Source: Kiloniellaceae bacterium (GTDB lineage Bacteria > Pseudomonadota > Alphaproteobacteria > Kiloniellales > J153). Taken from it: 39,198 bases of DNA. A program made the translations under genes and the position numbers. The stretch spans positions 1 to 39,198 of the forward strand of contig JAJFGN010000036.1 of assembly GCA_021776115.1 (NCBI GenBank), in the 5' to 3' direction. Position 1 is the first letter of the stretch. Each line of letters opens with the position of its first letter. Shown piece by piece: positions 9,018 to 17,347 of this stretch. The notes beneath the pieces were generated by a model. The model ran no database searches. It was not told the origin of the DNA and worked only from the letters and a program-made list of their open reading frames with translations.

Positions 9018-9401
9018 TTACGCGATCCGCCAAGCGTCGGCAATATGGCGCGGCCAGTGACCCGGCGCCAATAGTATGAGATCGAAGCGCAGATCCATAC
9101 CGGCAAGCTCCGGGCGATGCTGTAGAAAAATTGTGCCCGCGCGTTCGATCCGCCGGCGTTGCCGTGCGCCCAAGGCGCTGGCGGCCTCGGCCAGGCTGGC
9201 GCGCGCCTTGACCTCGACCAGGGCCACGACGCGCCCGCGCCGGGCCACCAGGTCGATCTCGCCGACCGGCGCTCTGAAATCCCTAGCGAGAATGCGATAG
9301 CCTTTCAGGCGCAACCACCAGGCTGCCCGGCGCTCGGCGTCGCGGCCGAAGCCGTAGGCCCGCTGGCGCCGGCCTTTCCGCCGCGAACCCCGATCACTCA
9401 T
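9018..9401 (-). CDS. yraN: YraN/UPF0102 family nuclease-like protein
   Basis: This is a 127-residue basic protein with a Holliday-junction-resolvase-like (PD-(D/E)xK) fold signature: GEID at 47-50 and EVK at 63-65, preceded by AERRAAWWLRLKGYRILARDFR. The family is widespread and often next to rsmI and lpoA; its substrate is unknown. The ATG at 9401 overlaps the rsmI 3' end by eight bases, so rsmI and yraN are coupled. A 93-bp gap separates it from dolP downstream. Confidence 0.92.
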   Translation of the reverse strand: MSDRGSRRKGRRQRAYGFGRDAERRAAWWLRLKGYRILARDFRAPVGEIDLVARRGRVVALVEVKARASLAEAASALGARQRRRIERAGTIFLQHRPELAGMDLRFDLILLAPGHWPRHIADAWRIA

Positions 9402-10365
9402 CGGACGTGCTGCTTCGTTGCCGCGCGACTACCAGTGCCCGCGCATAAATGCTTTGCCGCGGCACTGTGGTGGCGGCCGCGACGGCGGCCACGGCGTCGC
9501 GGACGCTCGCGCCCCCGCCGAGGGCGTTGCGCAGACGGTCGTCAATCTCGGCTTCGCTAAGATCGCCGGTGGTTTCTTCAGGCGGGCCAACGACAACAAC
9601 CAACTCGCCCTTGGGCGGTCCGGCTTCGGCATAGTGGGCGGCCAAGTCCGCCAGCGGTCCGCGCCGCACTTCCTCGTGCAGCTTGGTGATTTCGCGCGCC
9701 ACCGCCGCTTCGCGCACACCGAGCGACTCGCACATGGCGGTCAAGCTTGCCGCGAGGCGGTGCGCCGATTCGAAAAAAATCAAAGTTGCCGGCACCGTAC
9801 TCAACTCTGCCAGGACGCGCCGGCGCGCTTCGGCTTTGTTAGGCAGGAAGCCGGCGAAAAGAAAGCGATCGCTCGGCAGGCCGGAAATCGATAAGGCGGC
9901 GAGGGGCGCCGAAGCGCCGGGCACGGCGGTAATGCTCAGGCCTTCCGCGATCGCGGCCCGGACCAGCTTATAGCCCGGGTCCGATACCAATGGCGTGCCG
10001 GCATCCGATACCAAGGCCACCGCGCCGCCCGCCTTCATACGGGCGATCAAGCGGGGTCCCGCGCGCGCGGCATTGTGTTCGTGATAGGCGCTTAGAGGCG
10101 TCCCAAGGCCATAAGCGCTCGTTAGCTTTCGGGTTCTGCGCGTGTCCTCGCAGGCGATCAGGTCGGCGGCGCCCAGCACCCTTAACGCGCGCGCCCCGAT
10201 ATCACCAAGATTACCGATTGGAGTGGCAACCAGATAAAGGCCCGGCGCCAGATCGTTCGGCTGAGACGCGGCCGGCGAAGACACCGGCGCTGGTTTACTT
10301 CGCGCGGCCGGGCCGCTACGGTCTTGGCGCTTCGACGGGGGATAGCGACGTGGTTTTTGCGACAT
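9394..10365 (-). CDS. rsmI: 16S rRNA (cytidine1402-2'-O)-methyltransferase
   Basis: RsmI methylates the ribose of C1402 in 16S rRNA, using S-adenosylmethionine, in the decoding centre. The tetrapyrrole-methylase fold is clear: LYLVATPIGNLGDIGARALRVL near residue 43, ACEDTRRTRKL, LVSDAGTPLVSDPGYKLV, and the SAM-binding VPGASAPLAALSISGLPSDRFLFAGFLP. The protein has 323 residues against 286 in E. coli. The excess is a Pro/Ser/Arg-rich N-terminal tail of about 40 residues without conservation that I can see, so the true start may be internal, for example the GTG at codon 28. With the ATG at 10363-10365 its 5' end overlaps that of the divergent lpoA gene. Confidence 0.93.
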   Translation of the reverse strand: MSQKPRRYPPSKRQDRSGPAARSKPAPVSSPAASQPNDLAPGLYLVATPIGNLGDIGARALRVLGAADLIACEDTRRTRKLTSAYGLGTPLSAYHEHNAARAGPRLIARMKAGGAVALVSDAGTPLVSDPGYKLVRAAIAEGLSITAVPGASAPLAALSISGLPSDRFLFAGFLPNKAEARRRVLAELSTVPATLIFFESAHRLAASLTAMCESLGVREAAVAREITKLHEEVRRGPLADLAAHYAEAGPPKGELVVVVGPPEETTGDLSEAEIDDRLRNALGGGASVRDAVAAVAAATTVPRQSIYARALVVARQRSSTSDE

Positions 10366-11714
10366 TCGACTCGTGCTTGGGCAGGCTGCGATCCTTGGCC
10401 CTGCTGGGCGCCTTGCTGGCCCTGGCGGCCTGCGGCTCGCCCACGGTACAGGCGCCCCTTCCCCCCGTGCAAGGCGCGCCCGAACCCTTGCAGCCGGGAG
10501 ATGGGCTGCCGCCGCTGACCGGAATTCCTCCGGCCGACGCTTCGGTAACGGCGATTGAGCTGGGCGGCCCGATCAAGGTCGGACTCTTGTTGCCGCTCAG
10601 TGGCCGCTACGCCCGCATCGGCGAGGCCATGCTCAATGCCGCGCAACTCGCCCTTTTCGATATCGCCGACGAAGACTTCGCCCTTGTGGTGCGCGACACC
10701 GGCGGGACGCCGCAAGGTGCACAGGAAGCTGGCCGCGCCATTCTGGCCGAGAACGTCCGGCTCATTCTGGGGCCTCTGTTCTCGACCTCGGTGGAAGCAA
10801 TCGCCCCCGACGCCCGCGCGGCGCAAGTCCCGGTTATCACCTTTTCCAACGACCGCTCGGTCGCCGGCGCCGGCGTCTACGTCATGGGCTTGGCGCCGCA
10901 GCCGCAGATCGACCGCATCGTCGGTTACGCGAGCCAACAGGGTCTGACACGCTTTGCCGTCATGGCGCCCAGCTCACCCTACGGCCAGGCCGTCGTCACG
11001 GCCCTGCAGGACTCGGTGCAGCGATATGGGGTGAGTCTCAGCCGCGTGGTGACCTACCCGCCCGAAACGGCTGACGTGACGCTTGAGGTGCGCAACCTGG
11101 CGGACTACGACGCGCGGCACCAAGCCCTGCTCGACCAACGGGCGGTGCTGGCGGCGCGCGGCGACGATGCCGCGAAGCTCGCCTTAAAACGCCTCGATGG
11201 CTTGGAAACCCTGGGTAAGCCGGATTTCGATGTCGTGATCCTGCCCGAGGCCGGGAAGCGCTTACAGGTCATCGCCCCGTCGCTCGCGTTTTACGATGTC
11301 GATCCGGCCGAGGTCCGTTTCCTGGGCACCTCGATCTGGGAAGACCCCAACTTGGGCAGGGAGCCGTCTCTGGCCGGCGGCTGGTTCACGGCCCCGCAGC
11401 CGGAGTTGTGGCAAGCCTTCGCCGGGCGATACAAGGATACCTTCGGCGATAGTCCGCCGCGTGTCGTCTCCCTCGCGTACGACGCGACGGCGCTGGCGGC
11501 GGTCCTGGCCCGCGGCGCCGCCAATGCGTCGGAGCCTTTCGCCTACGAGGACATTACGATAACGCAGCCAAGCGGGTTCTCGGGCATTGATGGGGTGTTC
11601 CGCTTCCTGCCCGATGGCGCCACGGAGCGGCACCTCGCGGTCCTTGAGCTTGAGCCAGCCGGATTTAAGGTAATCGACCCCGCCCGGCAGGGCTTTCAAG
11701 ACACCGGGTCGTGA
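10350..11714 (+). CDS. lpoA: LpoA/LppC-type penicillin-binding protein activator lipoprotein
   Basis: This is a 454-residue predicted lipoprotein with a periplasmic-binding-protein (type I) fold of the COG3107 group. In E. coli LpoA is an outer-membrane lipoprotein that activates PBP1A. The signal segment LALLGALLALAAC places the lipidated Cys at residue 28. The fold begins at IKVGLLLPLSGRYARIGEAMLNAAQLALFD and continues with LILGPLFSTSVEAIAPDAR. The start is GTG at 10350-10352, seven bases after GGGGGA. No ATG fits, and upstream frame extension lies antisense to rsmI. The E. coli N-terminal TPR domain is absent, as is usual in alphaproteobacteria. It is divergent from rsmI with overlapping starts, and its stop is only 7 bp from the convergent hemW stop. 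Confidence 0.88.
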   Translation: MVFATFDSCLGRLRSLALLGALLALAACGSPTVQAPLPPVQGAPEPLQPGDGLPPLTGIPPADASVTAIELGGPIKVGLLLPLSGRYARIGEAMLNAAQLALFDIADEDFALVVRDTGGTPQGAQEAGRAILAENVRLILGPLFSTSVEAIAPDARAAQVPVITFSNDRSVAGAGVYVMGLAPQPQIDRIVGYASQQGLTRFAVMAPSSPYGQAVVTALQDSVQRYGVSLSRVVTYPPETADVTLEVRNLADYDARHQALLDQRAVLAARGDDAAKLALKRLDGLETLGKPDFDVVILPEAGKRLQVIAPSLAFYDVDPAEVRFLGTSIWEDPNLGREPSLAGGWFTAPQPELWQAFAGRYKDTFGDSPPRVVSLAYDATALAAVLARGAANASEPFAYEDITITQPSGFSGIDGVFRFLPDGATERHLAVLELEPAGFKVIDPARQGFQDTGS

Positions 11715-11721
11715 CGGGCTT

Positions 11722-12930
11722 CTAAAGCAGGCGCGCCAGCACCGCGTTCAAGCGAGTCCGCCCCGCCGCCGTCGCGCGCAGCCCGCGCGCATCGAGTTCC
11801 AGGAACCCGCCCTCGACAAGCAGGTGAAGCTCCCGCACCGGCAGCGCGTCTTCGATGTCCTGGCCGGTCTCGCAGCGAACGGCGGCGCGGTCCACACCCT
11901 CGCGCAGGCGCAAACCCATCATCAGCAACTCGGCCAGGCGGTCGGCGCGGGGTAGGGGCTGATGCGTTCGCGTCGCGTGGCCGTCGCGCTCGACCGCCTC
12001 CAACCAAGCCTCCGGGGCGCGGTGCTGGCGGGTCGCGATCTTGTGTCCGTCCAAGGTCAGACGGCCGTGCGCGCCGGGGCCGACGCCGGCATAATCGCCA
12101 TAGCGCCAATAGGTCAGGTTATGTTGGCCTTCCGCGCCCGGACGGGCGTGATTGGAAATCTCGTAGGCCGGCATCCCGGCGGCGTCCAGGACCTCTTGCG
12201 TCAGCTCATAGAGGTTGGCGGCCTGCGCCTCGCCGGGAACATGTAACTCGCCGCGCCGCGCCGCGCCGTGAAAGGCCGTGCCTTCCTCGATGGTCAGTTG
12301 ATAGAGGGAGAGATGCTCGGCGCCTTCCGCCAAAGCGCGCGCAAGCTCGGCGCGCCAAGCCGGTGTATCCTGACCGGGCCGGGCGTAGATCAGGTCGAAG
12401 GACCAGCGCGTGAAATGGCGCCGGGCGATATCGAGGGCTTGTCTGGCCTCCGCGGCGCTGTGTTGGCGCCCCAGAAAGCCTAGCGCCTCGTCGTCGAGGG
12501 CTTGGACCCCGAGCGAGACCCGGTTGATCCCGGCGGCGCGGAAAGCGGCGAAACGTCCGGCCTCGACCGAGGTCGGGTTGGCCTCCAGAGTGATTTCGAT
12601 ATCGTGGGCGAAGCGCCAATGCTGGCCCGCGCGTTCGATCGCCGCGCCCACGGTCTCGGGCGCCATCAACGAGGGTGTGCCGCCGCCGAAAAAGATGCTG
12701 GTCAAGCGGCGGCCGGCGGTGCCCTTCGCATAGTGATCCAGTTCCGCCAAAAGCGCGCGGCGCCAGCGCGCCTGATCGATCTTCGCGCGCACATGGCTGT
12801 TGAAATCGCAGTAGGGACACTTCGACAGGCAGAACGGCCAATGCACGTAGAGCCCAAAGCCGCGTTTCGAGACCGCGTCTTCGCCTCGCGCGACGGCCGT
12901 GTCTGGGCCAAGTGTGGCCGGGGCGGTCAT
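11722..12930 (-). CDS. hemW: HemW-family radical SAM heme chaperone
   Basis: HemW, formerly annotated as oxygen-independent coproporphyrinogen oxidase-like, binds heme and a 4Fe-4S cluster and delivers heme to target proteins. The 402-residue protein has the radical SAM motif [10 protein letters not shown] (Cys34, Cys38, Cys41), then [12 protein letters not shown] and [12 protein letters not shown]. The C-terminal HemW domain contains [20 protein letters not shown]. The single aromatic-Cys arrangement after the triad (CPYCDF, not CxxCxxxC-C) fits HemW rather than HemN. The ATG at 12928-12930 overlaps the rdgB stop in an ATGA junction. The open frame continues upstream to 13164, but only as antisense-like low-complexity sequence inside rdgB. 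Confidence 0.93.
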   Translation of the reverse strand: MTAPATLGPDTAVARGEDAVSKRGFGLYVHWPFCLSKCPYCDFNSHVRAKIDQARWRRALLAELDHYAKGTAGRRLTSIFFGGGTPSLMAPETVGAAIERAGQHWRFAHDIEITLEANPTSVEAGRFAAFRAAGINRVSLGVQALDDEALGFLGRQHSAAEARQALDIARRHFTRWSFDLIYARPGQDTPAWRAELARALAEGAEHLSLYQLTIEEGTAFHGAARRGELHVPGEAQAANLYELTQEVLDAAGMPAYEISNHARPGAEGQHNLTYWRYGDYAGVGPGAHGRLTLDGHKIATRQHRAPEAWLEAVERDGHATRTHQPLPRADRLAELLMMGLRLREGVDRAAVRCETGQDIEDALPVRELHLLVEGGFLELDARGLRATAAGRTRLNAVLARLL

Positions 12931-13538
12931 GGGTCCGTCTTGAAGACCGCCGCGACCAGCTTTTCGAAGGCACGGGCGCGGTGACTGATCGCATGCTTGG
13001 CCGCCGGCTCCATCTGGCCGAAGGTAATGTCGTAGCCCTCGGGCACGAACATGGGGTCGTAGCCGAAACCCTGCGTGCCGCGCGGCGGCCAAACCAACTG
13101 GCCCTCGACCCGGCCTTCGAAGGCCGCTTCCGTGCCGGCCGGCCAAGCCAGGGTGAGGGCGCAAATAAAAGCGGCACCCCGATCCGCGGCGCCACAGGCG
13201 GCTAGCTCCTGCTCGACCTTCTGCATCGCAAGCTTGAAATCTTTTCCCGGCCCGGCCCAGCGCGCCGAGTATATGCCTGGCGCGCCGCCCAAGGCGGTGA
13301 CGGAAACCCCCGAATCGTCAGCGAGCGCGGGGATCCCCGCGCTTTCCACCGCCGCGCGGGCCTTCAGGCTGGCATTGGCCGCGAAGCTTGTGCCGGTTTC
13401 TTCCGGCTCGGGCAGGCCGAGCTCGGCGGCGGAGACAACTTCGACCTCGAAGGGCGCGAGCAACTCGGCGATCTCACGCAGCTTGCCGGGGTTGTGGCTG
13501 GCGATAACCAGCCGGCCGCCGCTCCAGCGCCGGACCAT
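12927..13538 (-). CDS. rdgB: XTP/dITP diphosphatase (Ham1 family)
   Basis: RdgB hydrolyses dITP, ITP and XTP to monophosphates, keeping deaminated purines out of DNA. The protein has 203 residues. The substrate-binding [10 protein letters not shown] is at 14-23, the metal-binding DDSG at 74-77, and the C-terminal [11 protein letters not shown] closes the nucleotide pocket. Its start abuts the stop of rph (TGAATG junction) and its end overlaps hemW by 4 bp, so rph-rdgB-hemW is one operon. This order is common in alphaproteobacteria. Confidence 0.96.
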   Translation of the reverse strand: MVRRWSGGRLVIASHNPGKLREIAELLAPFEVEVVSAAELGLPEPEETGTSFAANASLKARAAVESAGIPALADDSGVSVTALGGAPGIYSARWAGPGKDFKLAMQKVEQELAACGAADRGAAFICALTLAWPAGTEAAFEGRVEGQLVWPPRGTQGFGYDPMFVPEGYDITFGQMEPAAKHAISHRARAFEKLVAAVFKTDP

Positions 13539-14258
13539 TCAATTAGTCCCCAGAACCTCGCGTTGGCGGGCGGCAAGGTCGCGTACCCCGGCCTCGGCCA
13601 GGGAGAGCATGGCGTCCATTTCGCTGCGCTGGAAGGGACGTTCCTCCCCGGTCATCTGGACCTCGATGATCTCGCCGGCGGCGGTCATGACGAAATTGGC
13701 GTCCACTTCCGCCGCCACGTCCTCCTCGTAATCGAGATCCAGAACCGGCGTGCCGCGATACAGGCCGCAGGATATCGCCGCGACTTGGCCCGATAGCGGA
13801 ATGGTCTTGAGCACGCCGACCTCCTGCATGTGCCGAAAGGCGAGATAGAGCGCGACATAGGCCCCAGTGATCGCGGCGGTACGGGTGCCGCCATCGGCCT
13901 GGATTACGTCGCAGTCGATTTTGATCTGGCGTTCGCCGAAAGCGGTCATATCGGTCACGGCGCGCAAGCTGCGCCCGATAAGGCGCTGGATTTCCTGGGT
14001 TCGGCCACTCTGTTTGCCACGCGCCGCCTCGCGGTTGCCGCGTGTGTGGGTGGCACGCGGCAGCATGCCGTATTCCGCCGTCACCCAGCCTTTGCCGGAG
14101 TTGCGCAGGAACGGCGGCACGCCGGTTTCGATCGAGGCCGTGCACAGGACGTGAGTATCGCCGAAGCGCGCCATGCACGAGCCCTCGGCGTGCTTGTTGA
14201 CCTCGATCTCGAGGGTCGCGGGGCGCAATTCATCGGGGGCGCGGCCGGAGGGGCGCAT
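13539..14258 (-). CDS. rph: Ribonuclease PH
   Basis: RNase PH is a phosphorolytic 3'-exoribonuclease that trims tRNA 3' ends. The 239-residue protein (238 in E. coli) starts [35 protein letters not shown], which matches the family N-terminus. It contains [16 protein letters not shown] and the conserved [19 protein letters not shown]. The ATG at 14256-14258 is chosen for this match. The open frame continues to 14606 through the hrcA promoter region and hrcA itself, and that part is not coding. It is the first gene of rph-rdgB-hemW and divergent from hrcA; the 191-bp spacer holds three tandem 14-bp repeats. Confidence 0.96.
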   Translation of the reverse strand: MRPSGRAPDELRPATLEIEVNKHAEGSCMARFGDTHVLCTASIETGVPPFLRNSGKGWVTAEYGMLPRATHTRGNREAARGKQSGRTQEIQRLIGRSLRAVTDMTAFGERQIKIDCDVIQADGGTRTAAITGAYVALYLAFRHMQEVGVLKTIPLSGQVAAISCGLYRGTPVLDLDYEEDVAAEVDANFVMTAAGEIIEVQMTGEERPFQRSEMDAMLSLAEAGVRDLAARQREVLGTN

Positions 14259-14329
14259 TCTGGGCCTCGGGTGCTTGAAGTTGGGCGGGATCGCCAATCG
14301 CGCCCAAGCTAACCCATGGCCTGGTATAC

Positions 14330-14371
14330 GTCCACTGGAGTGCGTCCACTGGAGTGCGTCCACTGGAGCGC
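14330..14371. repeat. Three tandem 14-bp repeats between rph and hrcA
   Basis: The unit GTCCACTGGAGTGC occurs at 14330-14343, 14344-14357 and, with one change (T to C at 14369), at 14358-14371. Each unit contains CACT-GG-AGTG, a small interrupted palindrome. It lies about 20 bp before the hrcA -35 box and about 70 bp upstream of rph. GAGTGC also occurs in the HrcA operator CIRCE, but the spaced inverted arrangement of CIRCE is absent here. Confidence 0.8.
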
Positions 14372-14391
14372 ATCCCCTGCGCCCGGCCAAG

Positions 14392-14420
14392 TTGACGCAT
14401 CCCCTTGGGCTACCTACATT
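14392..14420 (+). promoter_or_regulatory. Sigma-70-type promoter for hrcA
   Basis: TTGACG at 14392-14397 and TACATT at 14415-14420 are separated by exactly 17 bases. The hrcA start codon lies 29 bp after the -10 box. This is a housekeeping-type promoter, not a RpoH-type one, so hrcA is probably expressed without heat shock. Confidence 0.65.
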
Positions 14421-14449
14421 CCGACACGAATGACTAGAGTTCTGGCCGC

Positions 14450-15523
14450 ATGAAACCGCAAGACAATACCGGCGCCTCGCCGCCCTCGGCAATCCAAGCG
14501 CTGAACGAGCGCTCGCGCGAGATATTTCGCAGTATCGTGGACGCCTATGTGGAAACCGGCGCCCCCGTTGGCTCACGCACGATCTCGCGGCGCCTGGGGA
14601 TCGCATTATCGCCGGCCACCATTCGCAATGTGATGGCGGATCTCGAGGATCTGGGCCTGCTCTATGCGCCGCACACCTCGGCCGGGCGCTTGCCGACCGA
14701 CATCGGCATGCGGCTTTTCGTTCATGGTCTTCTGGAACACGGGAACCTGACCAAGGAAGAGCGCGAAAACATCGAGAGCCAATGCGTTGCTTCGGGGCGC
14801 AGCCTGCCCGAAACCCTGGAAGAGGCGACCAACATGCTCTCGGGCCTGTCGCGTTGCGCCGGACTGGTGGTCGCGCCCAAGCTGGACGAGGCGTTGAAAC
14901 ACATAGAGTTCGTCCTGCTCGGCCCCGGGCGCGCGCTCGTGGTGCTGGTCTTCGCTTCCGGCGCCGTGGAGAACAGGATCATCGATGTCCCGGCCGGCCT
15001 CCCGGCCTCGTCCCTGATAGAGGCCAGCAACTACCTCTCGGCGCGCCTGGCCGGGCGCACCGTCGCCGAGGCCTTGGGCGAGGTCCGCGAGGAGTTGGCG
15101 GCTCAGCGCGCGCAGCTCGACCAACTGACCTCGCGCGTGGTCGAGCAGGGCTTGGCGACCTGGGCCACGGACGACAGGGGCGGCGCGCTGATCGTGCGCG
15201 GTCAGGCGCACCTCCTGGAAGACATCAACGCGATCGAGGATCTTGAAACCATCCGCCAATTGTTTTCGGCGCTGGAAACCAAGGAGGCCTTGAAAAGCCT
15301 GCTCGATCTGACCGGCTCCGCCCAAGGCGTGCAAATTTACGTTGGCGCGGAGAACGAACTCTTCAGCTTGGCCGGGTGCTCGGTCGTGATCGCGCCCTAC
15401 GCCAACAGCCAGCAAAAAATTGTCGGCGCCGTCGGTGTTGTAGGACCGACCCGGATAGACTATGCCCGCATCATTCCCATGGTCGATTACACCGCCAAGG
15501 TAATCGGACGCATTATCGGATAG
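14450..15523 (+). CDS. hrcA: Heat-inducible transcription repressor HrcA
   Basis: HrcA represses chaperonin genes by binding the CIRCE operator and is kept active by GroEL. The 357-residue protein has an N-terminal winged-helix segment ([65 protein letters not shown] is cut here for length: residues about 22-86). A GAF-like region and a C-terminal segment ending [13 protein letters not shown] follow. It is upstream of grpE by 75 bp in the same direction. I see no CIRCE element in this window, so its targets, probably groESL, are elsewhere. The start ATG overlaps the end of a possible seven-codon leader frame at 14430-14453. The ribosome binding site is weak. Confidence 0.95.
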   Translation: MKPQDNTGASPPSAIQALNERSREIFRSIVDAYVETGAPVGSRTISRRLGIALSPATIRNVMADLEDLGLLYAPHTSAGRLPTDIGMRLFVHGLLEHGNLTKEERENIESQCVASGRSLPETLEEATNMLSGLSRCAGLVVAPKLDEALKHIEFVLLGPGRALVVLVFASGAVENRIIDVPAGLPASSLIEASNYLSARLAGRTVAEALGEVREELAAQRAQLDQLTSRVVEQGLATWATDDRGGALIVRGQAHLLEDINAIEDLETIRQLFSALETKEALKSLLDLTGSAQGVQIYVGAENELFSLAGCSVVIAPYANSQQKIVGAVGVVGPTRIDYARIIPMVDYTAKVIGRIIG

Positions 15524-15598
15524 CGGCCGGGGGAAGCGGACCCGAGGGCCGGCACCGCGTAAACCACCGCAAGACAGGATCAGGAGCCGACAAGAGGC

Positions 15599-16276
15599 AT
15601 GTCCGACAACGACAAAAATACGCCGCAGGACGCGGACCAAGAAGCTATCCAGGATACCCCGGAAGCGAGTGCGCCCGAGGCGCTGAACCTGCAAGAGGAA
15701 GCCGCGCCGCCTAGCGAGGAAGATCGCCTGGCCGAGCTTGAGGCGCAGGCCGCGGAGTACAAGGATCAGCTTTTACGCGCCTTGGCCGAAACCGAAAACC
15801 TGCGCCAGCGCAGCCGGCGTGAGCGTGAAGATACCGCCCGCTACGCGCCGGGACCGCTGGCCAAGGACATGATCGAGGTCGCGGACAACTTGAGCCGTGC
15901 GCTTGAGGCGGTGCCTGTCGAGGCGATCGAGGCCGACGAGCACCTGAAAAATCTCATGACCGGCGTTCAGTTGACCGAGAAGGCCCTGCAAACGGTCTTC
16001 GAGCGCCACCACATCCGCCGGATCGATCCTTTAGGCGAGCGCCTGGACCCGCATTCCCACGAAGCGATCTTCGAGGTCCCGGACCCCAGCCAGCCGGCCG
16101 GGACCATCGTTCAGGTGGTGCGCGCCGGCTACCGTCTGCACGACCGCTTGCTGCGCGCGGCCCAGGTCGGGGTGGCCAAGGGCGGCCCCGCCCCCGGCGC
16201 GAAGACGAACGGCGGCGCGGAGAGTGCGTCGGGTGAGCGCCGCGAACCGGGGGGTCAGGTCGATACCTCGGCCTAA
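15599..16276 (+). CDS. grpE: Nucleotide exchange factor GrpE
   Basis: GrpE releases ADP from DnaK. The 225-residue protein has an acidic N-terminal tail, a long helical part (AELEAQAAEYKDQLLRALAETENLRQRSRRERED, about residues 44-78) and the C-terminal beta-domain with HEAIFEVPD and GTIVQVVRAGYRLHDRLLRAAQVGVAKG. GAGG lies immediately upstream of the ATG, with AGGAG somewhat further. It is downstream of hrcA. The dnaK gene is 1.6 kb further on because two minus-strand genes intervene. A palindromic repeat immediately follows the gene and may end its transcription. Confidence 0.94.
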   Translation: MSDNDKNTPQDADQEAIQDTPEASAPEALNLQEEAAPPSEEDRLAELEAQAAEYKDQLLRALAETENLRQRSRREREDTARYAPGPLAKDMIEVADNLSRALEAVPVEAIEADEHLKNLMTGVQLTEKALQTVFERHHIRRIDPLGERLDPHSHEAIFEVPDPSQPAGTIVQVVRAGYRLHDRLLRAAQVGVAKGGPAPGAKTNGGAESASGERREPGGQVDTSA

Positions 16277-16307
16277 ACGGGGTTTCTCACCGCCCGGACA
16301 CGACAAC

Positions 16308-16458
16308 AAAGTTTCACCGCGAAGACGCGAAGACACGAAACAAACGTTGCTTTCACCACCGAGACGCAGAGACACAGAGATAATTCTTCAGTTTAAGAAT
16401 CTCGACGCCTCTGTGGTGAAAATCCCTTCCTTCGTGTTCTTCGTCTATTCGTGGAGAG
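16308..16458. repeat. Nested palindromic repeat element between grpE and DUF1848 gene
   Basis: Two imperfect palindromes are nested. The outer arms are about 16311-16340 (TTTCACCGCGAAGACGCGAA then GACACGAA) and 16431-16454 (TTCGTGTTCTTCGTC then TATTCGTGG). The inner arms are 16351-16380 (TTTCACCACCGAGACGC onwards) and 16401-16421 (CTCGACGCCTCTGTGGTGAA). A central ATTCTT-AAGAAT hairpin lies at about 16383-16399. A related single palindrome lies at 21160-21240. The stop codon and last residues of the DUF1848 gene fall inside the outer right arm. Such long hairpins between convergent genes often act as bidirectional terminators. Confidence 0.75.
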
Positions 16459-17347
16459 TCTTCTCTTTACAGCCTTGCGCGAGCATGGGCGCATCCGGAT
16501 TGTGCGCCCGGTAGTAGCGCTTCGCGAGCTCCGGGCGGCGCACGGCATAGCAATAGACGCAACCGTGCGGGCAGGTGTCGTAGGCGCCGATGTCGCGCGA
16601 TTCGGCGCAAAGACAGCCCGGTCGGTTGCCCTTGGTCTTGCTTGCGATGGCTTCGCCCGCGACGTCGGAGAGACGCTGAGCGTCGATGCAGCGCGCGGGG
16701 GCTAGGCCGCTCGATAAGAGCTCCGGCTGGCTGCAAAGCGTGGCCGAGAGGTTATGCTCGGCGGCGATTCCCGCCAGGTCGTACAACAAGGCGATCTTTG
16801 TCTCCTCCACCGGGTCTTCCCAGCTAAACCCATGCCGCTCGGCGGCGATCATAAGGTTGCGCCGGGTCTTGGCGTAGATCTGGGCAAAGGAAAGGACCGC
16901 CTCGTCGGTGGTTCCGCTCAGTGCCCGGGCCAGGCGGGCGAAGGTCTCCCGATGCCAAGCCGGGGGCGTCAAGGAGGTGATGAGAACCGTGTCGTAGCGC
17001 CACACGGCCGCGCGCGGCCCATAGGTGTCGGCCAACCACCGCAACATTTCAATAGAGCGTTCCGCGTCCGTAACGGAGGTTTCCAAGGCGCGCGGATATC
17101 CTGTGATCGTGGCGTGAACAACGAAAGGCAGGTCATGCGCCGCGACCTCGGCCAGGGCGTCGCGGAACGGCGCGATATTGCGGGTCCAGAACACGAAACC
17201 GTCGCAGCCCGGTCCGCGCAAGGGCACCTCGTAAGGTTGCCCGCCATAGGGATTGGCGACCCGGGCCACGCCCTCGGCCAAGCGGCGCCGGAACCACTCA
17301 CCGTAGAAGGCCGGGATATCCGTGCGGTAGCTCGCGGAGACGATCAT
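16445..17347 (-). CDS. DUF1848 family protein, probable iron-sulfur protein
   Basis: This is a 300-residue protein of the DUF1848 family; its function is not established. The N-terminus MIVSASYRTDIPAFYGEWFRRRL and internal FVFWTRN are family hallmarks. The C-terminal part carries six cysteines in GCLCAESRDIGAYDTCPHGCVYCYA, a pattern suited to an iron-sulfur cluster and reminiscent of radical-SAM-like proteins, though not the canonical CxxxCxxC at the N-terminus. The start overlaps the stop of the upstream small membrane protein in an ATGA junction, so the two are coupled. The last residues (KTLHE) and stop are encoded by a palindromic repeat arm, so the tail may be repeat-derived. The pair interrupts grpE and dnaK. 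Confidence 0.9.
   Translation of the reverse strand: MIVSASYRTDIPAFYGEWFRRRLAEGVARVANPYGGQPYEVPLRGPGCDGFVFWTRNIAPFRDALAEVAAHDLPFVVHATITGYPRALETSVTDAERSIEMLRWLADTYGPRAAVWRYDTVLITSLTPPAWHRETFARLARALSGTTDEAVLSFAQIYAKTRRNLMIAAERHGFSWEDPVEETKIALLYDLAGIAAEHNLSATLCSQPELLSSGLAPARCIDAQRLSDVAGEAIASKTKGNRPGCLCAESRDIGAYDTCPHGCVYCYAVRRPELAKRYYRAHNPDAPMLAQGCKEKTLHE

Noticed and set aside
9990-10349. Upstream extension of the lpoA frame
   Set aside because: It lies antisense to rsmI and would bury the lipoprotein signal peptide about 120 residues into the protein.
12931-13164. N-terminal extension of hemW
   Set aside because: The extension overlaps rdgB in another frame, is low-complexity Arg/Gly, and precedes the conserved HemW start; the ATGA junction at 12927-12930 is far more plausible.
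14330-14371. CIRCE operator for HrcA
   Set aside because: Only direct copies of the GAGTGC word are present; the required inverted arrangement with a nine-base spacer is missing.
14259-14606. N-terminal extension of rph across the hrcA promoter
   Set aside because: It would run through the tandem repeats and antisense to hrcA; RNase PH already has its full family length from 14258.
16308-16458. CRISPR-like repeat array
   Set aside because: The repeats are inverted and nested, with no regular spacers and no cas genes nearby.
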